A DNA stretch of 64,000 nt, from NCBI GenBank assembly GCA_964016875.1, contig OZ024736.1:40270707-40334706 (forward strand). The letters run 5' to 3'. The notes beneath the pieces are model-generated. The model worked only from the letters and a program-made list of their open reading frames with translations, had not been told where the DNA came from and did not search any database. How positions within the stretch are numbered: position 1 is the stretch's first letter; the number at the start of each line of letters is the position of its first letter. Positions 43,091 to 54,451 of this stretch are shown here, in pieces. This DNA comes from Fallopia convolvulus (Eukaryota; Streptophyta; Magnoliopsida; Caryophyllales; Polygonaceae). The translations under genes and the position numbers were made by a program.

Positions 43091-45295
43091 GGAGCGCTCC
43101 GGTACAATACATATTATGGTGTAAGCGTGTGGTTGAATGTAGGGCGTTGGATTAGGATAAATCAGTGGGTAGTAATTAAGCAACATTATAGGCTAAATGG
43201 GGGTGATGTGGAGAATCAAATCTCGGTTGATTTGAAAAAGGCAACACCCAAAATTTTAGGAGAGTGACATAAAAATCGGTACAATTATAAAAAACAAAAT
43301 CCAAGCAAATCTTTTTTCCCACAATTAAATACATTGTAACCGATTTTTGGAGTTATTTTTAAAATTCAAACACGAATTTCAAATTAAATACACGCTTTTT
43401 TACAAATATAAAACCTCTGCAAAATCATTGAATATCTATTAGTCGACATTTGAAAAACTCAATATGATGGTTTGAATAATTATACAATTGTATAATATTT
43501 ATAGCCGATGTTTGAATAACTCAGTTGATTGTTTGAAAAACTCAATATGATTTTTAAATCATTATAGAATCATTAATCGTATAATATTTATAGTCGATGT
43601 TTGAATAACTCAATTTGATTGTTTGAATAATTATAGAATCATAAAATATTTATAATCGAGGTTTGAATCAATATAATTTTTTGAATAATTGTAGGATTGA
43701 ACATGTTTTAACGTTTGCATTATCTAGGTTGAATAATTATTCGTCTTACCATGAATAACTAAATAAAGGTAATTGAAAAACAACATTGTTCATCCTAAAT
43801 TACTAAACTTATTCAATGGTTTTCACTAGCATTATTAGAATGTATTGACATAAATAATGTGTACTATTGAATAACAAGTACAATGCTTCTGAAAAATAAT
43901 CTTTAATATTATGAAAAATATGTGATTCTTTGTATTTTATGCTATTAATAATCATTACACTGCTTTTGAAATAACAATTACAATGCTTATGAATTACAAT
44001 TTTTTTTGGACCGAGGTCAAATACATCAACATTATCATCATTTGGAACATGTCCCCTGATGCGAAGTCTTTTAAATAGGACCTTGGTGCGCTTTGACTTT
44101 TCTCCAATGTCCAATTGTTGATCATTACAACCTGTTTCATTTGAAAACTCGGTTAAACACAAATGATATCAGTGTTGCAAAAGCATACCATCTAAAGTGA
44201 AAAAGTATATTATGAGACTTGAAAAACAATTGCAAAACTGTCATACACATATCATCAGTGTTGCAAAACCATACCATCTAAAGTGAAAAAGTATATTGTG
44301 ATACTTGAACAACAATTGCAAAACTATCATACACATATCAGTGTTGCAAAACCATACTATCCAAATTGAAAAACACTTGTTTCATATGCTTATCCAGTTA
44401 ATCCTTACTATTCAAAAGCCATAATATTTATTGTGAATAATATTGATCATTATCTCCTGTCGGCCATACGAAAAACAAAATTCGTATATACGAAAAACAA
44501 AATACGTATATATGAATAACAAAGAATGAATATATGAAAAACATGTCACACATGTATGAAAAACATTTAATCGTGGAAAACCAAATTAAATCTACGAAAT
44601 CTACTATACTGAATTGCTAGAATGAAAATCAACATCACAAAAATACGAAAATAACCAAAATACAGATTCGAATTGAATTCAACACGACACATAGTCGAAT
44701 TAAAAAACTACCTTTCTCTATCAATCGATCCTCTTCTTTGATCATAATGCACCACAACAACCGATTCGCAAATTAAAACAAGACTAAAAAACAAGAACAC
44801 AAGAGATGCAACCATTCAATCTACATTCATCAAACTAAAAACCTAATTTTACATTCATGCAATATGAACTAAAAATTGAAAAAACATGGTCGGAAACGAC
44901 AATAACACCGATTTCTATCGAAATAGCAAATCAAAACTGAATCTTCACTTACCAATTTGTGAAAAATAGCCAAGGTTTGTAGATGATTTCGCCATTGTTC
45001 TTCGTCTGCTCCCAAAATCTCACCGAGAAAGAGAGAAAAATAAATTGTATTAGGATTTAGGAGAGATAAGACACTTTTTGAGGAAAGAATAACCCTATTG
45101 TCTAAAATCAAGGGATTTTACCTAAAATAAAAAATATTAATTGATTTTAATTTTTATTGGACGGATTCACTAAATCACCTTCATCAAAGCTATTTGCACC
45201 CCTTTTTTATTTAATCCTCACCATCCATTTATTCTAATCTGACAGATGTCAATTAACCACATGCTTGCACTCTAATAGGGGTTTTCACTAGAGCA
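43091..45295. mobile_element. Mutator-like non-autonomous element with long imperfect TIRs in (TA)n
   Basis: The first ~80 bp (GAGCGCTCC..., GGTGTAAGCGTGTGGTTG, GGATTAGGATAAAT) align with the reverse complement of the last ~80 bp (ATGCTCTAG..., GAGTGCAAGCATGTGGTTA, AGATTAGAATAAAT). Both sides abut (TA)n runs (43075-43088, 45296-45316), so the target duplication cannot be separated from the microsatellite. Two tandem-repeat regions lie inside. Long TIRs suggest Mutator-like, but no transposase is recognised. The open frame at 43809-44162 on the minus strand is unassigned. Confidence 0.6.
43490..44420. repeat. two internal tandem-repeat regions of the long-TIR element
   Basis: Near 43490-43690 a unit starting ATATTTATAG..CGATGTTTGAATAACTC appears about three times with variable spacing. 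Near 44170-44420 a unit starting CAGTGTTGCAAAA occurs at 44170, 44256 and 44339 (spacing 86 and 83), with AAGTGAAAAAGTATATT in the first two copies. Confidence 0.75.
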
Positions 45296-47136
45296 TTATA
45301 TATATATATATATATTATATTCATGATCCCTTTGTGAATCAAACGTACAACAAAGAGTATACATATAATTGTCATCCAAAGAGAAGTTAAAATTAGAAAT
45401 TCTACAAAGAAATAAACTAACCAAGTGATGATTAGTTCAACGAAACAATGCAAGTTTTGAAATGAAGAAGGTACCTAGGAAGGAGAAAAGATTTTAGAGC
45501 TCATTTCCATTCTAATTATCTCTAGAGAATTTTGTGCGTAATTGTTATAATATTTATGCTTCGGTTTTTTACCCTTTCTTTAGTAACAACCTTTGGTCTT
45601 CATTTTTTCTCCCAATTTGCCTTCTCTTGTAACCGTCATGAATTGAATAGGTAAAATATTATGGACATTAATTGATAGAAATAATATTGGTGTAATAATA
45701 TGAATTAGTGGTATCAACCGCAAAAGATGTAGCGGTCGGTGGGCACTGGGCATGAATTTCTATAAATGTGTTTTTAATCGATATGTTTTATGGATAGATT
45801 TTCACATTTTAATGCCTGTGTATTTCATATATACCTAATATACGTATGGCATTAGTAAAATATATATATATCTTTTTTTTTATAAAACACACAAAGTTTA
45901 ATATTATAAACTTTGAAAATACATTTTCTTATTAATATGATGGATCAATTCGTTATCCATTTAACAACTTTATATGATGGATCAATTCATTTAATTTCTT
46001 TTATTCCCGTCAAAAAATATCTTATTAATATTTACATGTATGTTTCCAATGATATTATAAAAAATCTTATTATTTAAATGAACCTTTAATGGAGGATATA
46101 ATGCATTTTGGCATGACATGGATAGATATAGAATATATATTACGTTTAAAATTGTATCAATGAGGTTTATTTTTATCTTTTCCTTAATTATAGAGCTCAT
46201 CATAAATGGATAAATGTTATTTTTTTTATTTTTATTTTAGTTTCATTGGATACTTATCCTGAATGTGTTAAAGTAGACTAAATGTCAATTGCAAGAGGGG
46301 TTACACCAAAGGTCAATTGCAAGAGGGATTAAATGATTTAAGTTTAAAATGTATTTTTTTTCTTTTTTTACTCTCATTATTTTATTAGATGCATTGGTCA
46401 TTAATTGACCAAATTTTTCTATTTTATAATGTATATAGATTGTTTTTCAATTAGTGATAATTGATCGAATTAACACAATTCCAATTTTTTCTTCCTCGTA
46501 ACAATTTATGTTAGAGCATACCCATAATTGCTTGAGTCGATGTAAAGGGGATCGAAATTCGATCTTAATGGGGCTCAACAGTTAACTTGTGTAATGTTGG
46601 TGTGCCATGTGGTATATAATCAATGATCATGATTTTTTCTTGGACATTGGTTATAAATAAATTAAAATTTTGTTTTTAACTAGTCTAATTATTAAAAAAA
46701 TAATTATACCAAAATTCATAATTTTTTTTATCTATGTATAGAGACTAATTTTGTATATATTTGAGGGTAAGTAAATACACACATATATATATTTATATTT
46801 ACATTATCAATTGTTTTAGCTTTAATAAATTACACCAAAACTCGTGATTTTGTTTATTTATCCATAAACACTGATTTTGTATATTTTTATTCATTGATAA
46901 ATAGAAATATGATTTTTTATGTCTATCCATGGTTTTGCATCCGCCCGTAGTTTTGGTTACTCATGGTTTTTATTTAGCCATTGTTTTATATCTACCCGGT
47001 TTTGGTCTACCCGTGGTTTTTTGGGATGGTTTCAGATTGAATAAACCCTAGTTTATTTGCTATTTATACGGGTATTACACATTCTCGCAATTCACACATA
47101 TCTTTCAAGTCTCTTTCAAGAAGTTCTTTCTCCAAA
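45296..47136. other. AT-rich intergenic DNA with simple repeats
   Basis: It starts with a (TA)n run. An 18-bp direct repeat (AGGTCAATTGCAAGAGGG-like) is near 46285 and 46312. From 46920 to 47020 degenerate TACCCGTGGTTTT-like copies occur. A TTAGAGCATACCC stretch at 46513 looks like a Harbinger-type left end, and the segment 47040-47136 resembles a promoter and leader (TATTTATAC at 47068). No gene is supported. Confidence 0.4.
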
Positions 47137-48055
47137 ATGAATCCGAATGATCCAAATCGTCCGCCACCACACTACTCCTATATTTATCCAAATGCTCCAA
47201 CACAAAACTCCTTTGTTCATCCAATGAATTCTCAACCACAATATTCATATGTTGATCTTGCATACCATCATTCCCCAACATGCTCTTGACAATCCATGTG
47301 TTAATGTGGTGCAAGCATCCCAAAACTTTGGCAGCATCTATTGTATGCATTGAGGTGGAAGAATTGCTCGGCTACATGGGCATGACAGTGTCACCGTGGA
47401 GATTATGACGGTCCGACGATTATTCTCGAGGTCATTGCATAATATGATATGAGGATTTGGCATGCATTCTTTGGTACACCAGATACGTGCAACGATATTA
47501 ACGTTCTTCATCGATCTCCCTGTTTTTGATGATGTTTTCCAAGGTGTAGCTCCACCCGTAAACTTTACGGTCAATGGGCATGAGTATCGCATGGGATATT
47601 ATCTCACTGAAGGGATATATTCGGATTGGGTGAGATTTGTTAATTAAGTCAATTTATCTCACTCGAAGCCCAAAGGTGAAATTGTTTGCCCGACTACAAG
47701 AGGGATATCGCAAAAAATATTGAACGAGCATTTGGAGCATTATGAGCGAGGTTCGCAATAGTGAGAAGCCCAACGCAGTGTCCAACCTGAGTTTCTTCCC
47801 AAATACCTGTATAATTTTGCATAACATTGTTGTAGAAGATGAAAGAATCGAGTTCGAGACAATTGGATATGCCGTTCCTATCGATTTTGGACAAGACAGA
47901 GTGGATCAAATGTTCTCAAGAGAAACACCATCTGAAATGAGTGCCTAAATAAGAAACTACACTAAACTTCAGAACCGTGTTATAAACTGTCGACTTAAGG
48001 AGGACTTGGTGGAGCATGTTTGGCGTACGAAGGGGCATGAATATGATGATGTGTG
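47137..48055 (+). pseudogene. PIF/Harbinger element remnant (ORF1 start plus DDE transposase)
   Basis: An ATG at 47137 opens MNPNDPNRPPPHYSY, like the start of the Myb-like ORF1 of PIF elements, and stops after about 50 codons. From about 47320 broken frames follow the PIF transposase: IWHAFFGTPDTCNDINVL near 47452, SPVFDDVFQG, VNGHEYRMGYYLTEGIYSDW to about 47630, then an IERAFG-like piece near 47720 and IILHN.VVEDER near 47815. Several frameshifts and stops make it inactive. ORF1 and transposase are fused by a deletion. Confidence 0.75.
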
Positions 48056-48494
48056 ATATGTCTTTCGTTTTTCGGTAATTTATTTCATGTATTTTGGTAT
48101 GAATGTCTTTATGTATTTCATTAAGTCTTTGTTAATGTAGTACCCGACCGCTATTTTTGTTAAATGAATAAATTTTATTTCTGAATATTTAATTATTTTA
48201 CTGAATAAAATAATCTCATAAATTTCTAAAAAAGAAAGGAGATTATAATATTCTCATAAAATCCTCATTCGAGTTGATGAATTTATTAAAGACGAAACTT
48301 AATAAATTCATAGTTAACGGAAAATCTTTCGTAAAACCTGATCATTTTGACGCGCGTATCAAACCGACCCTCGGTCCGTTTTGCAAACGCATCGGACTAA
48401 TCATTAAGTGGATATATGGAGATTTTGGAAGAGATCCAAACAATCTCTACAAAATCCACTAACTTGAATAAAATACTAGTTTATTACTTGTTAG
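48056..48494. other. intergenic, possible LTR-like start
   Basis: AT-rich. TGTAGTACCCGACCGC at 48137 resembles LTR starts of some gypsy elements, but no matching end or partner was found. No gene seen. Confidence 0.35.
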
Positions 48495-49070
48495 TAGACC
48501 TGTCAAAACATGACCCAACCCGACAACCCGACCCGAACCGTCCGATTTTTTCTGGGTAGACCGGAAATTTAAACCCGAAACCCAAAATAAACCGAACCCG
48601 CTAAACCCGAAATTTTTTGGGTTAGGGTCGGGTTCAACCCGCTGGGTCATATTTTATTACGAGGATATCATAATGTGTCATATATTGTAACTATTATTAT
48701 TGCATATTTCATTGCTCTAATTCCTGACAACGTACAATAGCGGGAAATGAAAACTTATTCCCGCTAAAACACCCTAGAACTTATATTTTAATATATTTTA
48801 AATATTGATTTAGGAAAATTATTCTAAATTATATTTTAAAATATCAATTATTATAATTTTTTATTTTTATATTATTATTTAAACTTATTTTAATAATAAC
48901 TGAAAAATAAAAATTATGTTATTGACCCACTGGTCAACCCGAACCCGCCCGATAACTTGCCATGACCTGACCCGACTTAACCTGTAACCCAATTGACCCG
49001 AACCAGTTTGAACCCGAACCCGAAATGATCAAACCCAAACCCGACCGAACCGACCCAATCGATAGGTCTA
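48495..49070. mobile_element. hAT-type MITE with ACCCGA repeats
   Basis: The ends TAGACCTGTCAA and, reversed, TAGACCTATCGA form imperfect TIRs. They are flanked by a perfect 8-bp duplication CTTGTTAG (48487-48494, 49071-49078). Both arms are dense in ACCCGAACCC/GGGTCGGGT motifs around an AT-rich centre. The 576-bp body has no ORF. Confidence 0.92.
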
Positions 49071-49078
49071 CTTGTTAG

Positions 49079-50277
49079 TCAATTTCCATCATTAGAAGAA
49101 TATTACCAAATATTCTTAAATCTCTACACCACCAGTATCATCATTATCTATTTAAATGATGAAGTGACTTGGGAGAGAGTCAAAAGAAGCTCTCACACAC
49201 TCCTCTCTTCTAGCTTTCTCTCCCACCTTAAAGCTTCCTTTTTGTCTTCCACCACATCACCACCGTCGGCCACCTCCTGGACTGCCGCCCAACCAGCGAG
49301 CCGCCGCCCCTCTCTTCCCCCTTGTGGTGTGATCTTACTCCAAAAATCCCACAAATTCAAGGGTAAAAATCCCAAGCCTTTTTACTTTATTTTGAGACAT
49401 TTTTTTATAGCATTTTGATAATAGTTAAGGGCTGTTTTTTTTTTCCAAAAAAATCCAAAATATAAATGTTATAGAAATGGCATATTTTTCCCTCGATTCA
49501 TACATGCATGCATGTCTTGCTAGAGAGATTTGTGTCTTCTACAAATCATGTAAGAATATACTAAAATCCTACATCTTCTAAGGGTGATTTCCACCTTTTC
49601 TTTTCTGATTTTTATTTTTATTAAAATGATCCAAGAAGCCCCTTTTCTTGTTGAAAATCTATGAGTTATACTAGTAAATTCCATGGTGACTACTTAAGAC
49701 CTTTTGATCTTGCTTAAAACCTTCATGCATGTCAATTTTAATACTTTAAATGAACTTTTATGAAATTTGTAACTTTTATGATTTAATAAACTTAAGCTAG
49801 AGAGCTTTTCAAATGGAAAGTATTTTTACATGTCTTACTTATGGAGTTTTTATGAAGAAAACCCACATGCATGTCTCTTTTGAGTAAGAGATGGATTTTT
49901 TATGATGTTTATGAATAACTTAGTCTTATGAGTTTTTAATATGCTTTGATGATCTTATAAACTCTTACATGCCACTTTAAATGATTTTTTTACCAAGTAA
50001 ATCACATTGCATGTAGACTTTATAATGTCTTTCTTTAAAACCATGATCAACTAGTATATAGTTATTTATGTCTTACTTGGTTGCTAAAAAGGGATATTTG
50101 GAAGTAGATCTTAATGCATGTAACTTTCAAGAAATTTTAACACTTAAATGATTTTTTTTATATAGCCGAATATATATAATTGCTAGATATTTAAATAAAT
50201 TCTATAAACTTTGCATGAAGAAATTATGGAGTTTTTAGAATAAATATTTTTTATAAGGAAAGAGATTAGGGTGACCA
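49079..50277. other. intergenic, promoter-like patch and CATGCATGT repeats
   Basis: TATTTAAATG near 49148 followed by C/T-rich leader-like sequence (49190-49330) resembles a transcription start of an unknown unit. From 49505 to 50210 GCATGT/CATGCATG recurs about eight times. It may be LTR-derived. No protein supported. Confidence 0.35.
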
Positions 50278-51600
50278 CTAATAGGCTAGTGGTCGCCCTA
50301 AAGCATCCTGACGGATGAGGGTAAGTAAACCCAAGTCAGTTGCAAGCGGAATAGAGGAAACACGTCTGAAGGATCCATCGATGAAGTCCGCCACAGAATT
50401 GCACTCACGGAAGACATGAAAAATATTCCAATCCTGGAAACGGGCAAGCAAGCAGTGGATGTTCGAACGCAACAGCTCAATCTCCCACGGGCAACGTCAG
50501 TCACCAAGAACGACCTTGACCAGCTGCAAATTATCGCCTTCAATCTGGATTCGGGGAATGCCACGTCTGATGGCCTCTAGAAGTCCCTGGCGCAAGGCGA
50601 TGGTCTCGAAGATCATGAACAGACTGTCGACCAATTAGTCCTCCGTCCAAATGGATGGGGGAGCCATTAGAGTCCTTGAAGATGAACCCGAACGAAGCCA
50701 CGCCATCTGCACATACTGAACCATCAAAATTCAACTTAATATAATCCCTCTTGGGTTTTTCCCACTTAGCAAGCTTTCTCCCAGTTCCAACTCTCGTACT
50801 ATAAGTGTGAGAGCTGGGGGAATCAGAAGCACTTGCAATTTTCCATTCTTTAATCTGGTTTCGAGTAAACTCGGTAAGGTTATCGACATTATTCAAGTTT
50901 GTTCTCTTATTGTTGTCAAAGACTTTCTTATTTCTAGAGAACCATAGGCTCCACCAGGTACTAGTGAGGAGTTCCATTTCCTCCTTTGTTGTCATTGTCC
51001 TAATTTCCTCCAGGACTTGATGTGGTTTTTTGTCGTCCGGGGATACTTGGTCAACAATCCAATGTAGTTTGTTGGGCTTACGGAATTAAGGGTCTCCCTA
51101 GTAAGGGGGCAAAAGAGTAAGATGTGGTTTATGTCTTCAACCAGGTTGTTACACGCTTCACAACCTTGTGGTATCGAAATATGGTTGGCTGCAAGCCTTG
51201 TTTTGGTTGGTAGGCTGTTTCGTGCCACTTTTCATATGAAATTATTCATTTTAGGGGGGATGGTGAGCTTGTTAATCCATTCTAGGTTAATTTTGGTTTC
51301 ACCTTTGGATTGGTGGAGCCACTGCATGGTAGAGTGGGTAGAGTACCAACCATTTTGCTTAGTTGCCAGTATAATCTATTTGGGAATTTATTAATGGGAT
51401 TTATAATTTTGGAAATTTTTTCAAGGTCATCATGACTAACGACCTCACTCAATTTTTCAAAATTCTATAAGTTGTCCTCATGAAGGTATGCATCAACCAT
51501 TACCTCCCTATTGATGAGGGTTTCGACCTCAAATTTTGGGTTAAGAGGACCATTGTCGGTCCAGTTATCTTTCCAAATTTACTAAGATGGTGTTTTACCA
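50278..51600 (-). mobile_element. LINE ORF2 remnant (zf-RVT and RNase H), minus strand
   Basis: Read leftward: a zf-RVT region (KVARNSLPTKTRLAAN, GCEACNNLVEDINHILLFCP) near 51240-51100, a linker with TWWSLWFSRNKKVFDN near 50960, then RNase H (IKLNFDGSVCADG, SFGFIFKDSNGSP) near 50740-50640 and its end (FHVFRECNSVADFI) near 50390. Frameshifts and stops break it into at least four pieces. Confidence 0.85.
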
Positions 51601-52431
51601 CACCCTTAAATGAAAAGTAATATAATTTTTAGCATAAGTTTGATAAAGTCTTTCAAAATATGCATGTGAGATTAAAAAGTATTTCTAGAAGTGCACATAC
51701 ATGATCATCCTAGAATTTCCTTTGAATAAATTATGTCACCGACCTATTTGATCACCGGATTCTTGGTCTCTCAATTGCACCAAGCATGTTTAGTCAATCG
51801 AATTCTTATCTACTAAAAAACTAGAGAAAAATGATAATAATTTATATTGATGATATTTATTCGTATTTGGCAACACTTTTCACTTTATATCATTAACACT
51901 TCATAAATATGTCATTCTGATCGATCAATAGTTTATCATCCAAAAATTTATAATGTAATATCATTCTACTTTGACAATTTAAAATAGCATTATCAATATC
52001 ATTATTAACAAAATATAATCGCGCACAGATTTCCGTCCCTAACACTCTCTAGGGAGAACGTCTGTCGACTGGCCAGTTTAGTCGCCTTCATGCCGGTTTG
52101 TGCAGTTTCCGCTCAATTTTCGGTGGTTTCCGAATTCGATTGGATGGTGCCACCCATCCTCTTCTCCCCTCTCTTGAATTTCCTTCTCTTTTGGTGATTT
52201 TCAGTAGTTCTTTCTTCATCATTTGGGTGCTTTCACATGAACCCTACGATCATTTTCTCAACCAACGCGATGATTCGAGTAGTTCTTCCTACTCTTGATG
52301 ATCGACAACAGTTTGTAGATGGACGACAATGGCATTCTGGTGGCCAATTTTCTCTCGGCAAACTTCATTGCCCTCCTTAACTCTCTATCATAATTTTCTC
52401 CTTTTCTTCCTTTTGGGTACGAATTCATGAT
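51601..52431. other. intergenic sequence left of a LINE fragment
   Basis: AT-rich to 52020, then a more balanced stretch with TTCTTC-rich text that may be LINE 5' sequence. No gene supported. Confidence 0.35.
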
Positions 52432-52835
52432 TTGGCCTTGGGATTAAGAAGTGCTACTGCAACTATTTTGTCAAGAGACCATAAAATTGCTATTGTTGAT
52501 ATTCGAAAGGGGCAATCTCCTTCTGATTTTTGGTTGTTTGCAAGTTTTTTGGTGCATCGGGAATGGGCTTTGATTGAAGATTTGGATCAGGGACAACTTT
52601 GTCAACATCTTTTTCCATATTGTTCTAATGGTACCTCCCATTTTACTATTCATGGTAATCGGGTCAGTCGTCCGGCTTGTCTGAACACTAATTTTTTCTC
52701 CACTAATGATATCTTATTTTTTACTAAGGCAATCTTGCATGAATGCTCAACAACAACTGATTTTCTCAGTATCTATGAAGAAGCATCTGGTCGGAAGATT
52801 TATATGGCAATTCCAATCGTTTGTTTTAGTCCTAA
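52432..52835 (+). mobile_element. probable LINE reverse transcriptase fragment
   Basis: One open frame covers this stretch. Its end (NDILFFTKAILHECSTTTDF, SIYEEASGRKI) resembles the LINE RT segment after the catalytic FADD box, which here reads STND, so catalysis would be lost. The upstream half is less clear. A Tourist MITE interrupts it at 52836. Confidence 0.5.
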
Positions 52836-53576
52836 GAGCATCAGCATCGGCGGTTTCACTGCTGGTTTCAGTCGAGTTTCACGTAAAAAAAGGGAAAATT
52901 GGTGAACTTGCCTATTGGGTTTCAAGTGGCAAAATTCATCCATTTGAGTTTCATGAACAATCCATAAACCCAATAGCCAATGGGAGTATGACACTTGTCA
53001 CTCCTTTTGGCTAATTAAATATATATTAGTATATGTTAGCAGTTGGTTATTTTTAACAATTTTAAATTAATAATAATAAAAATAAATTATACCATAAATA
53101 ATAATTTTTTTATCTATCCATAAATACCAATTTTGTATATATTTGATTCACTTTAAAATTAAATTATTTTTTTGGGTTGATTATGGGTAAACAAACACAT
53201 ATTAATCACTTTTTAAAATAACTCATGATTTTGACAAATTGAAAATTTTATTTTAGTTTTTTTCTGGAATTTAAAACATATTTTTATAAACCCAAAACTC
53301 AAAAATATAATAAAATTAGCCAAATTGTAATTTGTTTAATTAGTTAAAGAAATATTTAAAATTATTAAATAAAGGGTATAGTTGTAATTGTGTATAGATA
53401 AATAAATAATTGTTGGGAAATGAGAAGAGTAGAAAAGTAGATTTCATTGATATTTAGGTGAGTTTAATGAAATGGAAGTAGGAGAGTATAAGATGATGTG
53501 GAAGAGAGAGAAATAGAGAAAATAAGTATTTTTTTGGATTTTATGGATTTCGTCGGGTTCACCAATACACATGGTC
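52836..53576. mobile_element. Tourist-like (PIF/Harbinger) MITE inside the LINE fragment
   Basis: The left end GAGCATCAGCATCGGCGG and the reversed right end GACCATGTGTATTGGTG are imperfect TIRs. Both sides have TAA (52833-52835, 53577-53579). The 741-bp body is AT-rich without coding potential. The end sequence is related to the MITE at 23,328. Confidence 0.75.
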
Positions 53577-54451
53577 TAAGGTATCAATTTGGTGGGATAT
53601 TATGTTATTTCATGTGGATACAAGAAGTTTGGGTGTACCAATTAGGATCTCTTATGGATTCAATTTCTCGGTTGTCTGGCGGCTAGTTGATAAAATCGGT
53701 ATATTCTTCTTTATTTATGGTTATAAACATATTACTAGACATGAATCTCTTGTATCTCTTACTTTATCAGAGCAAATATTAATTTAATAATAATATTATC
53801 TTCTTTCTCAAAAAATATAATGGCGCACACTTCATGGTATAACTAAGGATTTTTTAGAAACAAACAAAGACAATAACATGCATCTTTCATCGTAATCTCA
53901 GGTGCATGAGTATGACAATCAGTTGAGGTTGTTTAAATTGTTCGAAATTATCTACCTAAATAATTTTGGCTGGTCATGACTCATGAAATAGGGCGATATT
54001 TTCTCAACTCTCTCCCATGTATTAGTTCATCTCTTCCTTTTGATTTGCGGGAAAATGGGGAGGCGCAGAGCGGAAAATGGAAATTATCGTTTCGACCCAC
54101 CAAAAAAATGTTGTTTTTAATTTTTGCACAATTAGAACACATTTTTGGAGATTTTTTATTCGTTAGAATTTAACGAAAAAAAAAACATGCTGAAAAGAGA
54201 AAAGAGACGGAGAGGAAGAACAACAAACTCACACCTTCCCCACCTCCCTCTGACCTCTCCATCCCTTCCTTCAGCTCACCTTCCTCCTTTTTCCTCGTTT
54301 TTAGTACTCGTACTTGCTATGCTGTAACGCTTTTGAACGGGGAAGAAGAAGAAATCTTTTGCAAATCTAAGTGATTTCAGTTCTCCAATCTTTCTATTCT
54401 TCATTGAGCATATATCAATTTTTCTAACAAAACCCTAATTCTTCCATATCA
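53577..54451. promoter_or_regulatory. upstream region and leader of the DDT-PHD gene
   Basis: The left 250 bp may belong to the interrupted LINE. From about 54190 a purine-rich then C/T-rich stretch leads to the ATG at 54452 and looks like a plant promoter and 5' UTR (CAAAACCCTAATTCTTCC just before the start, including an AAACCCTA telo box at 54429-54436). Confidence 0.5.

Noticed and set aside
46513..48720. Complete PIF/Harbinger element with TIRs
   Set aside because: The left-end candidate TTAGAGCATACCC has no convincing partner; GCTCTAA at 48713 lies inside a hAT MITE and does not match further in.
49164..49418. 84-codon ORF behind a promoter-like patch
   Set aside because: Low-complexity, no family and no exon structure.
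48137..50277. Solo LTR starting TGTAGTACCCGACC
   Set aside because: No matching end, duplication or second copy. Recurring CATGCATGT alone is not enough.
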